A stretch of DNA of 59,662 nt from Tubiluchus corallicola (GCA_030141605.1 JAQGDQ010001143.1:1-59662); one strand, 5' to 3'; shown: positions 14,201-40,147, counted from the stretch's first letter. The notes: generated by a model from the letters alone, not told the origin. Translations and numbers: made by a program.

Positions 14201-17200
14201 CTAGATCTGAACATTTCCGAAATTGAATTAAAAGCCTTGTGTTTAGGAAATTTACTAAATCTGAACATTTCCGAAATCGAATTATAAGTCTTGTGTTTAG
14301 GAAATTTACTAGATCTGAACATTTCCGAAATTGAATTATAAGTCTTGTGTTTAGGAAATTTACTAGATCTGAACATTTCCGAAATCGAGTTATAAGTCTT
14401 GTGTTTAGGAAATTTACTAGATCTGAACATTTCCGAAATCGAGTTATAAGTATTGTGTTTAGGAAATTTACTAGATCTGAACATTTCCGAAATTGAATTA
14501 TAAGTCTTGTGTTTAGGAAATTTACTAGATCTGAACATTTCCGAAATCGAATTATAAGTCTTGTGTTTAGGAAATTTGCTAGATCTGAACATTTCCGAAA
14601 TTCGATTATAAGTCTTGTGTTTAGGAAATTTACTAGATCTGAACATGGATCGCCATTTGTGGTGTGAGAGCAAATTGAGGATTTCAAAGAATCTAAATGT
14701 GGATGAAGCGGTTTGTGGATTGAAATTTTGAAAACAACTCGGATTCTAGTGATTGCAGACTGAACACTTTCAATAATTTGAGATGTGGATCAGAACCGGT
14801 TGTAACTTTTATAGTTATCACAGTGAACCAAAATGGCAGAGATTTCATGTACACATGCCATTTGTTGAATTAATTTTAGTTGTTAAATCCAATACCAAGA
14901 CTGAAATCACACTGCCAGTGGAACTTATTTCTCTAACAGACACAAATATCTTGCATAACTGAATGACTACAAGAAGCTCTCATTATGGCGAGACCTGTTT
15001 ACAACAGATTCGGGACATAAGGGACTATTTTTGCTCTCTAGTTCATTCTGGTTATAAAGCATAACTCCATCATAATGATGGCATGTGTCTGGGCAAGGTC
15101 GGCAGACAATGAGGCTGTATATTATACTATACATTATTATTCATTCTCCTTTCTAGTCTCTATTACAATATTGGTATTTTTCTATCGTGTTCAATATATC
15201 TTGAACAACCTAGCCACTGGGGGGGGGCAAGCCAGCCCAACTCAGTGCCGGTCCCAAGCCCGGATAAATAGGGAGGGTTAGGGTCAGGAAGGGCATCCGC
15301 CTGTAAAAACTGCGCCAAAACCTTCTATGAATGAGTCGGTGAGACTTAAAGGGAAAGTCCACAAAGAAGTGGTCAGACCCGCTCTAATCTATGGGCTGGA
15401 AGCAGCTTCTCTAAAGAAGAACGAAGAGAAGAAAATGGGTGTGGTGGAGATGAGGATGTTGAGATGGATGGTGGGAATAACAAGAAGAGATGAAATTAGA
15501 AATAATAATATCAGAGGAACAGTAAAAGTAGTGGAAGCCTCGCAAGATTGCGATGGTACGGACACCTGAAAAGAAGAGTCGGTGAAGATCTTGTGGGAAG
15601 GGAAGACATAAATGAAGAGATGGTCAACAACAGGAATGCGTGGAGAAGACTCGTTCACAACGGCGACCCCGCATAGGGAGAAGCTGGGAAGAAGAAAGAA
15701 GTTTAATGTATCTTGAATGGGTTTACTCACTTTACTGGCTATTTTTTCCGATAATCTTGATGTATAAATGTCGCCCAGTTTTTATCATGGACTACCGGTC
15801 ACTACCGACATTATAGCCGGGTTAACTGTAGGCGATCTGTTTGGAGCCAAAAGAATTGGCCAAGTGCAAAATCCCCATCTGTAATTCAGGTTTTCCAAGA
15901 CCGAACAATTTTACATCAGAAATTGTTTACAAAAAAGTGAGAAAGCTGTAAGTTAATGTTATTGTCGCAGGCTTCACAAAGCCATGAAGCCAGACCAACG
16001 TATGAAAACAGCTGCGCGGAAAAACGTAAAAACACTTACGTTCCAAAATGTTTTGTTTTGTGCCGGCAGGATAAAATTTTAGTTTGTGCAATATCTAAAC
16101 GTTACCATGGCAACTGCTTGGTTGCACCTGTCAGGTAATCAGATTGTTTGTGTGTCAGAGAAAAATGAAGCCTCGGGTAACAAGGTGACATTTCACATTT
16201 GCTGAATCGTATTATCCTAATACATCCATTTACTCTAAAACATTACGGGACACGTTATTATATTACCAGATATTTACGGGAAGCCATTCATTCGAAGCCA
16301 GGTTTTTACTTTTTCTTCGTGAAATATTTGTTGATACAAATGAATGTTGGCAACATTTTCATTATCTGGAAATGCATTCGTATTTTTGTTTTCGTATTTC
16401 TGCACTTTTATGTATTTTCTAATTGAGTTGTGTCTGCTGTCATTAGCGTCTTTTTGTTTACTGTCTTTTGAGAAGGGTGGTTGACTCGATAACCTTTGGT
16501 TTTTCACCACCCTTTCTCCCATGTTCGTTTGTATTTTTGTGTATTTTATTGTTAAATTATCGTAAATTTATGGAGAAAAATAAAATTACTATTACTATTG
16601 CTATTGCTATTGCTATTGCTATTGCTATTGCTATTGCTATTGCTATTGCTATTGCTATTGCTATTACTAATACTATTACTATTACTATTAGTATTAGTAT
16701 TAGTATTAGTATTAGTATTAGTATTAGTATTAGTATTAGTATTAGTATTAGTATTAGTATTAGTATTAGTATTAGTATTAGTATTACTATTACTATTACT
16801 ATTACTGTTACTGTTACTGTTGCTATTGCTATTGCTATTGCTATTGCTATTGCTATTGCTATTGCTATTGCTATTGCTATTGCTATTGCTATTACTAATA
16901 CTATTACTATTAGTATTAGTATTAGTATTAGTATTAGTATTAGTATTAGTATTAGTATTAGTATTAGTATTAGTATTAGTATTAGTATTAGTATTAGTAT
17001 TAGTATTAGTATTAGTATTACTATTACTATTACTATTACTATTAGTAATACTATTACTATTAGTATTACTATTACTATTAGTATTAGTAATACTATTAGT
17101 AATACTATTAGTATTACTATTACTATCACTATCACAATCACAATCACTATCACTATCACTATCACTATCACTATCACTATCACTATCACTATCACTATCA

Positions 17201-18439
17201 CTATCACTATCACTATTACTATTAGTATTACTATTAGTATTACTCGTACTATTACTATTACTATTAGTATTACTATTAGTATTACTATTACTATTACTAT
17301 TACTATTACTATTACTATTACTATTACTATTACTATTACTATTACTATTACTATTACTATTACTATTACTATTACTATTACTCTTACTCTTACTCTTACT
17401 CTTACTATTAGTATTACTATTAGTATTACTATTACTATTACTATTAATATTAGTATTAGTATTAGTATTAGTATTAGTATTAGTATTAGTATTAGTATTA
17501 CTATTACTATTACAATTACTATTACTATTACTATTACCATCATAAATATATAAATGTTTCAAACTTGGCCTGAACAAAGTCAGCATAATACCACGATGCT
17601 CGGCAGAAAACATTTTCTGAAATGTGAAAATTATGTTTACTAAACAAAACAAAACACGATCATCGACATTAGTAGCAGGTGCTGACACGAAGGGCTGAAA
17701 GTTGGCCTGTAGTGTGAAAACTGGATAAAAAAAACTGTTGTGTTTTACATGACTGAGAAAACAACTTGCAATAAATTTTTGAAATAATTTAATGATATTA
17801 AAATAGCATTTTGATGAACGTAACTTGAAATCTTAAGTTAGTTAATACTTGTGCAAAGCGATTGGCAACAACGTGAAGGTAACATTTCAGTCCATGGAGC
17901 TGAATCACAAAGCAACCAATTCAAAGAGTGGCAAAATACACACACGTGACTTAATACCTCCATTTGAACAAATTTCCAATGAATTTTATGACATTAAATG
18001 CACTTAAAGTCACATTTCTTGCCAAAGCAGAAAAATCAATTTCTCTTCAATCATAAACGGTAATAGACGGTAAGTTTTGCTTCAAATAGAGTTGCGTGAT
18101 TCGAAAACTGTCGATGTAGTTGGACAAAATCTTCTTAAACAGCTTTTTGCCAGAGGTAAAGTCACATCCATTGGGACAATATCACTTACTGTTTCTTTTT
18201 CTGGTGTTTAGTCGACAAACGCAATGGTTTTTGAACAACGTTTGAATCGTTGCTTCAAGCAGTTTTAGTCGGTCACACAAACGAAGGTCGTAACTGACTG
18301 ACTAACTGACTGACTTCTGATTACTTGCTGCCTCCTTTCAGGAATCTTTTCAGTGTCGTTCGAGGACATCGGCACACATCCACTTGTAGTTGAAACAACT
18401 ACGGTTTACTCAACAAACGTTGCACAACTTAACAGTTAA
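2039..18439 (+). CDS. Trypsin-like serine protease or protease homologue, gene span (possibly a pseudogene)
   Basis: Secreted S1-family (chymotrypsin-fold) protein. Exons read: 2039-2087, 5232-5302, 6123-6220, 7938-8013, 8427-8565, then less certainly 15817-15880, 15971-16134, 18090-18155 and 18342-18439. The joined length is 825 bases (275 codons), normal for the family, and every splice phase matches. Seen: signal peptide, IVGG activation site, CGGSVI and AAHC around the catalytic His, RDGCLVIL at the Asp102 position, FCAG near the C-terminal domain, and GIFSVSF at the usual GIVSWG position. Missing: the GDSGGP catalytic serine motif. In the phase-consistent frame codon 203 is TAG (16080-16082), so the product would end before the serine region. 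It may be a non-catalytic homologue, a pseudogene, or a gene with a different exon 7 than modelled. A TATA box lies upstream and a poly(A) signal downstream. Another gene (11045-12280) is nested in the intron after 8565. Confidence 0.7.
2222..2680 (-). repeat. Right arm of the inverted repeat (blocks B-C-A when reverse-complemented)
   Basis: Reverse complement of the 1175-1645 blocks at roughly 80-90% identity by eye. Block A is at about 2222-2335, C at about 2420-2627 and B at about 2638-2672. It lies in the first intron of the protease gene. A short GCT run (2343-2362) sits at the inner edge. Confidence 0.7.
2797..3406 (+). mobile_element. Possible solo LTR interrupted by a TIR element
   Basis: Starts tgtggcatcacgtgacc and ends cctcacacgccacg (TGTGGC...GCCAC ends). 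It contains a TATA-like ttttatattt and an aataaagtcttg poly(A)-like segment. The 326-bp element at 3019-3344 sits inside it. No matching 5-bp target duplication is visible, so the call is tentative. Confidence 0.35.
3019..3344. mobile_element. Non-autonomous TcMar/pogo-like TIR element, 326 bp
   Basis: Ends cagtcgaccctcggtaaacc and ggtttaacgagggttcactg form terminal inverted repeats. It is flanked by TA on both sides (3017-3018, 3345-3346). Internal sequence repeats cggataag/cggataaat motifs and has no open frame. Confidence 0.8.
3452..3634 (+). pseudogene. Possible LINE reverse-transcriptase C-terminal relic
   Basis: Sixty codons containing YSYFYSTPATKGSGFHSYNT then RCKDNTRPPVF. The YF....H.Y.TR...P pattern is seen at the ends of CR1/L2-like ORF2 proteins. 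It is short and degenerate, and could be chance. Confidence 0.3.
4134..4335 (+). repeat. Three diverged tandem units of about 70 bp
   Basis: The phrase gatttaaaggaaaa...caagccac..tgt recurs at about 4136, 4209 and 4281, each followed by a ttgg.ttt-rich stretch. Confidence 0.65.
4340..5225. other. Protease intron 1 remainder, nothing recognised
   Basis: AT-rich intronic DNA with no repeat or coding signal that I recognise. Confidence 0.5.
5232..5302 (+). CDS. Protease exon 2: activation site
   Basis: Acceptor after gagag, donor CAG|GTAAGA. Encodes AHQRDTSNFIVGGDEIPIET then ACYQ. IVGG is the new N-terminus made on zymogen cleavage in S1 proteases. The residue before it is Phe rather than Arg or Lys, so trypsin-type activation is not expected. 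Confidence 0.8.
6123..6220 (+). CDS. Protease exon 3: catalytic histidine
   Basis: Acceptor ttacag, donor GA|GTAAGT (phase 2). Encodes WQFCGGSVI and VLTAAHCLE, the Cys42-Cys58 loop and His57 of chymotrypsin numbering. Confidence 0.9.
6234..7041. mobile_element. TcMar/pogo-like TIR element with internal insertion
   Basis: The left end cagtaagtcctctttaacg and the right end ...cattaagcaaggatttactt form imperfect inverted repeats, with TA at 6232-6233 and 7042-7043. Sub-terminal sequences (cgtcgttaagcgaaacc; cgtcgctaaacggagagcc) are also inverted matches. The middle (about 6400-6900) holds a different repeat whose right part recurs at 59005-59215. Confidence 0.65.
6690..6892 (+). repeat. Dispersed repeat, copy 1 (second copy at 59005)
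   Basis: From tagatagcccgttcagcg to ctctttacaaagagg, about 85-90% identical by eye to 59005-59215 in the same orientation. It includes gcgcctggtgggactctcg and ggagatatatagctcttt. The family is not recognised. Confidence 0.75.
7555..7850. repeat. CAT/CGT trinucleotide microsatellite
   Basis: Imperfect (cat)n/(cgt)n run in protease intron 3. It creates Asp-rich, Met/Ile-rich and His-rich open frames that are not genes. Confidence 0.95.
7938..8013 (+). CDS. Protease exon 4
   Basis: Acceptor tttatag, donor GAA|GTAAGA. Encodes ETPESNVVIGVGYADKTSDN then LRKFE, matching the strand-loop region after His57 (family pattern V.lG...). The donor directly abuts a 260-base CT microsatellite. Confidence 0.8.
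8018..8276. repeat. CT dinucleotide microsatellite
   Basis: (ct)n with cactcactcattcat and tttctttctcccc interruptions, starting 5 bases after the exon 4 donor. Confidence 0.95.
8427..8565 (+). CDS. Protease exon 5: Asp102 region
   Basis: Acceptor ttgtag, donor G|GTGAGT (phase 1). Encodes IICHRKYNSGTFKRDGCLVI then LREPIPCDLFNAGKVCAIEI. This fits the family pattern I.Hp.Yn..t..nDIALL.L; the Asp is kept but the following residues are atypical. Confidence 0.8.
9271..9402 (+). repeat. Dispersed repeat, copy 1 (second copy at 28176)
   Basis: From acaattattcttttatgata to gtgataataataa, over 90% identical by eye to 28176-28305 on the same strand. Both end in an A-rich tail, as in a retroposed 3' end. 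Upstream, tataaataagcg at 9140 is a TATA-like match of unknown use. Confidence 0.7.
9410..10985. other. Protease intron, nothing recognised
   Basis: AT-rich intronic DNA with short open frames only and no domain. If the nested gene has a 5' untranslated exon it would lie here or in the repeat just upstream. Confidence 0.45.
11008..11034 (+). promoter_or_regulatory. Short upstream ORF before the nested gene
   Basis: ATG to TAA encoding MKRLRQTC, ending 10 bases before the main ATG and in another frame. It lies after an acceptor-like ctgttttag (10997), so it may be in the 5' leader and could reduce initiation. Confidence 0.4.
11045..12280 (+). CDS. Single-pass membrane protein of unknown family, intron-nested gene
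   Basis: 411 codons, uninterrupted. The start is the first ATG after an in-frame stop (11009-11011); its context gccgccagATGG is good. Seen: a short N-terminal part with one N-glycosylation site (NIT at about residue 12) and a CVPVPC pair, a hydrophobic segment at about 69-91 (VGVNIAVTLGSCLLFFICYI), then a basic KSTRH stop-transfer. The cytoplasmic tail of about 315 residues is low in structure and rich in Pro, Ser and His, with HHYHHQYRYQ near 240 and several RRQSRS-like basic patches. I infer N-out/C-in topology. The tail could be a signalling scaffold, but I recognise no family. It is GC-richer than its surroundings and sits in the protease intron between 8565 and 15817 on the same strand. 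It could be a retrogene, or the last exon of a gene with an untranslated first exon; an acceptor-like ttttag precedes it. Confidence 0.8.
   Translation: MVIIIMNALELNITTMETAISVVENCVPVPCHLESALAGPYVQKPGYTFGEHGQAKLTNENYYEHYDAFVGVNIAVTLGSCLLFFICYIIYKSTRHLFHPSMYQPVHNVRKTVIPECVVELPPEEETIKIPICRTISNQTEPQYPPRRYDTLLPYQEVFHKKPSLRKHGSPRRCASHRSVQLSTDVEVYPIEDTSWHRPPLRCQHSLAEIETLLHPHEQIRRQSRSFDVCPIHGDAAIQHHYHHQYRYQNSLDPTQPVFRFDHLPPPNLESHNPPPHFYLDDFQQAEDVSENARMLPPESPRPQYLRIHSDINNWLRNSENNHRGSYVHARAFSTPNAHCDVNKTQEGNRLKVFTWPKKGPELGSSCAISPSPSCMLDSINSEGSDSVFCTDGGGATESKAAKLGLNETKL
12329..12334 (+). terminator. Poly(A) signal AATAAA of the nested gene
   Basis: AATAAA 49 bases after the TAG at 12278, in AT-rich sequence. 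Confidence 0.7.
12557..12775. repeat. GAT/GGT trinucleotide microsatellite
   Basis: Imperfect (gat)n/(ggt)n run. It yields Met/Val-rich and Ser-rich open frames that are artefacts. Confidence 0.95.
13459..14646. repeat. 54-bp minisatellite, about 22 copies
   Basis: The unit begins cgaaatcgaattataagtct and ends ctagatctgaacatttc. Units differ at a few positions, most often cgaaatCg/cgaaatTg, a CpG-type change. Because 54 is divisible by three, long open frames arise on both strands. Substitutions within them change residues freely, so I treat it as non-coding satellite in the protease intron. Confidence 0.95.
15190..15710 (+). mobile_element. RTE-like LINE, 3' fragment of the reverse-transcriptase ORF
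   Basis: Translation of 15340-15560 gives KGKVHKEVVRPALIYGLEA and EMRMLRWMVGITRRDEIRNN. After a frameshift at about 15545 it continues RLRWYGHLKRRVGEDL and RNAWRRLVHNGDPA. This is the C-terminal end typical of RTE-type endonuclease-reverse transcriptases. It is dead, with a frameshift and 5' truncation. Confidence 0.85.
15817..15880 (+). CDS. Protease exon 6 (tentative)
   Basis: Acceptor ttatag and a weak donor CT|GTAATT. Enters at phase 1 as required by exon 5 and leaves at phase 2. Encodes GLTVGDLFGAKRIGQVQNPH, reminiscent of the G-x-T...G.......Q segment after Cys136. It is supported by phase and position only. Confidence 0.4.
15971..16134 (+). CDS. Protease exon 7, reading frame ambiguous, in-frame TAG
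   Basis: Acceptor gtcgcag, donor CAG|GTAATC. In the frame that joins exons 6 and 8, it reads LHKAMKPDQ...LTFQNVLFCAGRIKF then TAG at 16080, where FCAG is a family landmark. Another frame is open throughout (55 codons, six Cys, with LVCAISKRYHGNCLVAPV) and also resembles the Cys182-Cys191 segment, but its phases fit neither neighbour. Neither frame has GDSGGP. Confidence 0.45.
16430..16585 (+). mobile_element. CR1/L2-like LINE 3' end with stem-loop (copy a)
   Basis: Stem aagggtgg (16473-16480) pairs with ccaccctt (16507-16514), and an inner stem aacc/ggtt lies at 16491-16501. It resembles 34980-35110 and the reverse strand of 43930-44060. Downstream, gagaaaaataaaa runs straight into the hexanucleotide array. 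Confidence 0.65.
16586..17546. repeat. Mosaic hexanucleotide microsatellite, about 960 bp
   Basis: Blocks of attgct, attagt, attact, actgtt, atcact, actctt and back, all variants of one 6-base unit. The three-codon-compatible period gives IA/IS/IT and NS/NT dipeptide open frames on both strands. These are not genes. Confidence 0.97.
18090..18155 (+). CDS. Protease exon 8 (tentative)
   Basis: Acceptor caaatag, donor AGAG|GTAAAG, phase 1 in and phase 1 out. Encodes LRDSKTVDVVGQNLLKQLFA then R. It joins exon 9 to give LFARGIFSVSF, the usual lVGIVSwG strand. Confidence 0.45.
18342..18439 (+). CDS. Protease exon 9: C-terminus and stop
   Basis: Acceptor ctttcag. Encodes IFSVSFEDIGTHPLVVETTT then VYSTNVAQLNS and TAA. 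The pattern corresponds to GIVSwg..C....PgVYt.V..y at the end of S1 domains. The usual Cys220 and Gly226 landmarks are not conserved. Confidence 0.55.
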
Positions 18440-18541
18440 ATGAGGTTTCAATGTTGCAAAATGGCACATGCATTCATGATAATCTTGCTCAACTAACAAG
18501 TTATAATATCCACCCTTTTAGCTAGACACTGTCTTAAGGGA

Positions 18542-18547
18542 AATAAA
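18542..18547 (+). terminator. Poly(A) signal AATAAA of the protease gene
   Basis: First AATAAA after the stop codon at 18437, 103 bases downstream. Confidence 0.5.
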
Positions 18548-18559
18548 TTGGCATCATGA

Positions 18560-19030
18560 AGTTAGGAGTTTCCTCAGCTCAAGCGGATCAATGCCCTAAC
18601 TATAATAGTTAAATAAACTTATATAATTGACTAAGAAGCCCTGTAAAAAGATTGCGAAATCAATAAAAGCATCAGAATCACTAAGGAAGCCATATAAGAC
18701 AGGTGGATCTGATTAACGCATGACGTCAAAATCGCACTAATGCTCATATTGCATTATGTTCGTTACACCTGCTGTACAGATTGCCTAGATATGCAAAAGA
18801 CGTCTTGGGAATCAAAGCTCATCATCTGTGTGGTAGATCCTACTAAATTAAACTGGAAACGGTGAATTAGTGAGAATAATATCAGTCAGTGAACAAAGAG
18901 ATATCTGCTGGCCCACATGGAAATTGTGTTTGTTCAATTCTTTTTACTTTGGCTGCTTTAGTGCGGAGAAACTGGCAACACAAAACAAAAACGACCAGAT
19001 TTAAGTCTTAAAAGACAGACAAAAAAACCC
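18560..19030. other. Intergenic, nothing recognised
   Basis: Short unique stretch between the protease 3' end and the 46-bp array. No coding or repeat signal seen. Confidence 0.5.
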
Positions 19031-19032
19031 AT

Positions 19033-20425
19033 TAATAACTAGAATAATCTTCAGAACAGATACGAATGCCTCCACATATAATAACTAGAATAATCTTCAG
19101 AACAGATACGAATGCCTCCATATATAATAACTAGAATAATCTTCAGAACCGATACGAATGCCTCCATATATAATAACTAGAATAATCTTCAGAACCGATA
19201 CGAATGCCTCCATATATAATAACTAGAATAATCTTCAGAACCGTTACGAATGCCTCCATATATAATAACTAGAATAATCTTCAGAACCGATACGAATGCC
19301 TCCATATATAATAACTAGAATAATCCTCAGAACCGATACGAATGCCTCCGTATATAATAACTAGAATAATCTTCAGAACCGATACGAATGCCTCCATATA
19401 TAATAACTAGAATAATCTTCAGAACCGATACGAATGCCTCCATATATAATAACTAGAATAATCTTCAGAACCGATACGAATGCCTCCATGTATAATAACT
19501 AGAATAATCTTCAGAACAGATACAAACGCCTCCATATATAATAACTAGAATAATCTTCAGAACCGATACGAATGCCACCATATATAATAACTAGAATAAT
19601 CTTCAGAACCGATACGAATGCCTCCATATATAATAACTAGAATAATCTTCAGAACCGATACGAATGCCTCCATATATAATAACTAGAATAATCTTCAGAA
19701 CCGTTACGAATGCCTCCATATATAATAACTAGAATAATCTTCAGAACCGATACGAATGCCTCCATATATAATAACTAGAATAATCCTCAGAACCGATACG
19801 AATGCCTCCATATATAATAACTAGAATAATCTTCAGAACCGATACGAATGCCTCCATATATAATAACTAGAATAATCTTCAGAACCGATACGAATGCCTC
19901 CATATATAATAACTAGAATAATCTTCAGAACCGATACGAATGCCTCCATGTATAATAACTAGAATAATCTTCAGAACAGATACGAACGCCTCCATGTATA
20001 ATAACTAGAATAATCTTCAGAACAGATACGAATGCCTCCATATATAATAACTAGAATAATCTTTAGAACCGATACGAATGCCTCCATATATAATAACTAG
20101 AATAATCTTCAGAACCGATACGAATGCCTCCATATATAATAACTAGAATAATCCTCAGAACCGATACGAATGCCTCCATATATAATAACTAGAATAATCC
20201 TCAGAACCGATACGAATGCCTCCATGTATAATAACTAGAATAATCTTCAGAACCGATACGAACGCCTCCATATATAATAACTAGAATAATCTTCAGAACC
20301 GATACGAATGCCTCCTTATATAATAACTAGAATAATCTTCAGAACCGATACGAATGCCTCCATATATTATAACTAGAATAATCTTCAGAACCGATACGAA
20401 TGCCTCCATATATAATAACTAGAAT
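19033..20425. repeat. 46-bp minisatellite, about 30 copies
   Basis: The unit starts taataactagaataatcttc and ends cgaatgcctccatata. Copies are nearly identical, and variants (gttacg, atcctc, ccatgtata) recur in blocks about 644 bp apart, showing a higher-order duplication. It fills the gap between two convergent genes and begins 51 bases beyond the AADAT stop codon. Confidence 0.95.
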
Positions 20426-20475
20426 GTGCCAACTTGACTAAACCGACCACAAATGAGCAAAATAAAATTAAAACA

Positions 20476-37750
<17,275 letters not shown>

Positions 37751-38605
37751 ACTAAAAATTCATATGAAATAATAATAATAAATAATTTTTAACTCAAACA
37801 TTAAACAGCTGACTCAAACAACAATAATTGCACATGAGAACAGGTCGGCACGTGTTTTATTTATTTACAGATGGAGCCACTATTGCAAATGGCGTACGCA
37901 AAATAAGCGTGCAAATTTGTAAAAAATAGCTGTGACAGAATCATAGGATGGCAAACGTATGTTTTGAGTTTTTAACACGATAAAAATTGACCGAAATATT
38001 TTGATATGTATTCAAAAGCTTGGCGGCTAAATTATAATGTGTTCGAAACAACTTATTTGTGGGGAAACGTACAAGGGAAGGGAAGCTTAAGACAGAATGG
38101 TCGCCCATACCTAATGCAATGATCGGTAAAACATGATTAGCTTTTGTGGAATTCTATAGTGATTCTATACACAGAAACCCTCCTGCTAGAAGCTTCATAA
38201 AAATATTTATTTATTCAAAAATCCGCTACTCGAATTTCTTTAACAGGGATAGGCCTCGATCAGACGAAATGTTGTCCCTGTTGCATGATACCTAGGACAG
38301 ACCGTATGCTGGACATATTATGGAAAACATAAACAAATTGAAATTTTTACATCACCTTTAATTACTGTCAGTCGATTGTCAATGCATAGATAATACTCAG
38401 TTAATAGTTTACAGTTAACATAATAATTGCAACCTACATCATAAGTACTGACTACTGAAAAATTTAACTGCCTGTAGTATGACAGTATGTAGTAATATAG
38501 CTAGTATGCCTTTATAAAACATCTAGGAGAATACCTATAGTAATCTAGGAAAGGCTACAAACACGTTTGAGTGATTGAGAAACGTCTCACTTAAAAAAGT
38601 TACTA

Positions 38606-39373
38606 CAGTAGTTGCCGCTTAATACTATAGACTCACTCTAGGACCGCCGTGTTTTGACCCAATTAACCGACTGAACCTATTAACCAGTATTACTGGTATG
38701 GAAGTATCAGCTTACTATGCACTGCAAAGGCTTTTAATCAATTTTAGAAACGAAGTAATGTCTAAATTCCTTTGCGCAGTTAAAAATTAGAAAATATTTT
38801 AAAATATTAATTTATATAAGTGAATTAATAATAAATTAACTGTTAGATCTTTACGCTTATGCTCCATCTTTCAAACTGTTTAACTCTATGCCCTTATTTG
38901 CTGTATGATATTTACTCTGTTGTAAGTCACAAGGAATACTGACTGATTACTGTACCTGCATCTTTGACTATTAACTCATTAAGCCTGAAAGCGTGATTTG
39001 TAACTAGAGCATCAAAAGGAAACTGCTAGGCAAGTGTTTAGCTTCCAGAAATTCTTTGGGTAATGAGGTTAATTGCTGCGGGTAACAGATTCAAAGCAAA
39101 ACCGCTACGCTAGCGTATTAGCGCATAATAAATATACCTGTTTAGAAACAAAACTGTAGTTAACATGATTGTTTCTGCATACATGTATAGTGCACAAAAG
39201 GGAAGTAAAGATGACATAAAAGTAGGAAAGGCTGTTTGGGCACATACAAATATTATTATATTAAGTCATTATATTATTATATATATTGAGTCAATTAAGC
39301 AAAGTTATCTGAGTCAATAACCGATGGTTTTTATGTATCTATTAACCGTGAGTCTATTAAGCGGCGACTACTG
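38606..39373. mobile_element. TIR element, 768 bp, TA target site
   Basis: Ends cagtagttgccgcttaata and attaagcggcgactactg form inverted repeats, with TA at 38604-38605 and 39374-39375. Sub-terminal inverted matches are tatagactcac/gtgagtcta. No open frame. It lies between the divergent AADAT and INPP4 genes. Confidence 0.88.
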
Positions 39374-39541
39374 TATCAATAAGAAAAGATTGAATAAAAC
39401 ACACACTCTTTTAAACAAAGACTTGGATTCTTTAGCTATCATAAAATTATATATTTATTTTGAATTAGTCAACAAATGTTAGATAGTTGCCATACAATAC
39501 AACATTACTGTTTTGAAATCAATCTAGTCTAGCAGCTAAAC

Positions 39542-40147
39542 CAGGGGTTCTCAACCAAGGGGGGGGGTTGAGCCACCTCCAGGGGGGTACGAATGGGTGG
39601 AAAAATAAAAAATATGTAGAAAAGCAGATAAAAAAAGTACAGAAAGCGTTCATAGCCAATGCAACACGCCCTCCCGCTCAAGACGTTTATATCCGACCAC
39701 GTGGCTGCCTGAGACAGCGGCAGAGTGCGAGTAGCCCACTCACTGGCCTGACCACACACGGCAGTGAGCGAAGCGTCCTCTCTCTCTCTCTTGCTCTTGG
39801 CTAGCATACTACAGATAAATTAATTTGGTCGTGTTTTGCTCCTTTGTTTTGATTGTACCCAGCATTTTTTGATAAATGTATATACTCACTCAACCGATTA
39901 GATATGAGCAGTGATTTAAGAGTGGCACTCTCAGTCACAACCTTCATGAATAATAAACCACAACAACGTCCACAACACATCAAAATAATCGTGTCCTCTC
40001 AACAGGAGCAAGAGTCACATTGAATGTGGTTTATTATTCATGAATAAAAAAAATGTTAAAATTAAAAAAAAATTAATTAAAAAATGCATTTTTCATTTTG
40101 TTTGTGGGCTGGGGGGGGGACGCGTCAAAAAAGGTTGGGAACCACTG
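39542..40147. mobile_element. hAT MITE, 606 bp, exact target duplication
   Basis: Ends caggggttctcaacc and ggttgggaaccactg, with the exact 8-bp duplication agctaaac at 39534-39541 and 40148-40155. It belongs to the same broad family as 33403-34122. No coding. Confidence 0.93.

Noticed and set aside
13437-14687. 416- and 314-codon repeat proteins on the minus strand
   Set aside because: They arise because the 54-bp unit is divisible by three. They coexist in several frames and show no codon constraint I can rely on.
16273-16304. A 32-base microexon (acceptor ttaccag, donor ccag|gttttt) between protease exons 7 and 8
   Set aside because: It would reconcile the alternative frame of exon 7 with exon 8, but the donor is weak and the simpler phase-consistent model does not need it.
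16468-17688. Open frames of 315-378 codons on both strands (IA/IS/IT, NS/NT, LL/LV dipeptides)
   Set aside because: Pure products of a hexanucleotide microsatellite; no independent coding evidence.
19033-20425. CRISPR-like direct repeats
   Set aside because: There are no unique spacers; the repeats are contiguous, as in a minisatellite, in an animal genome.
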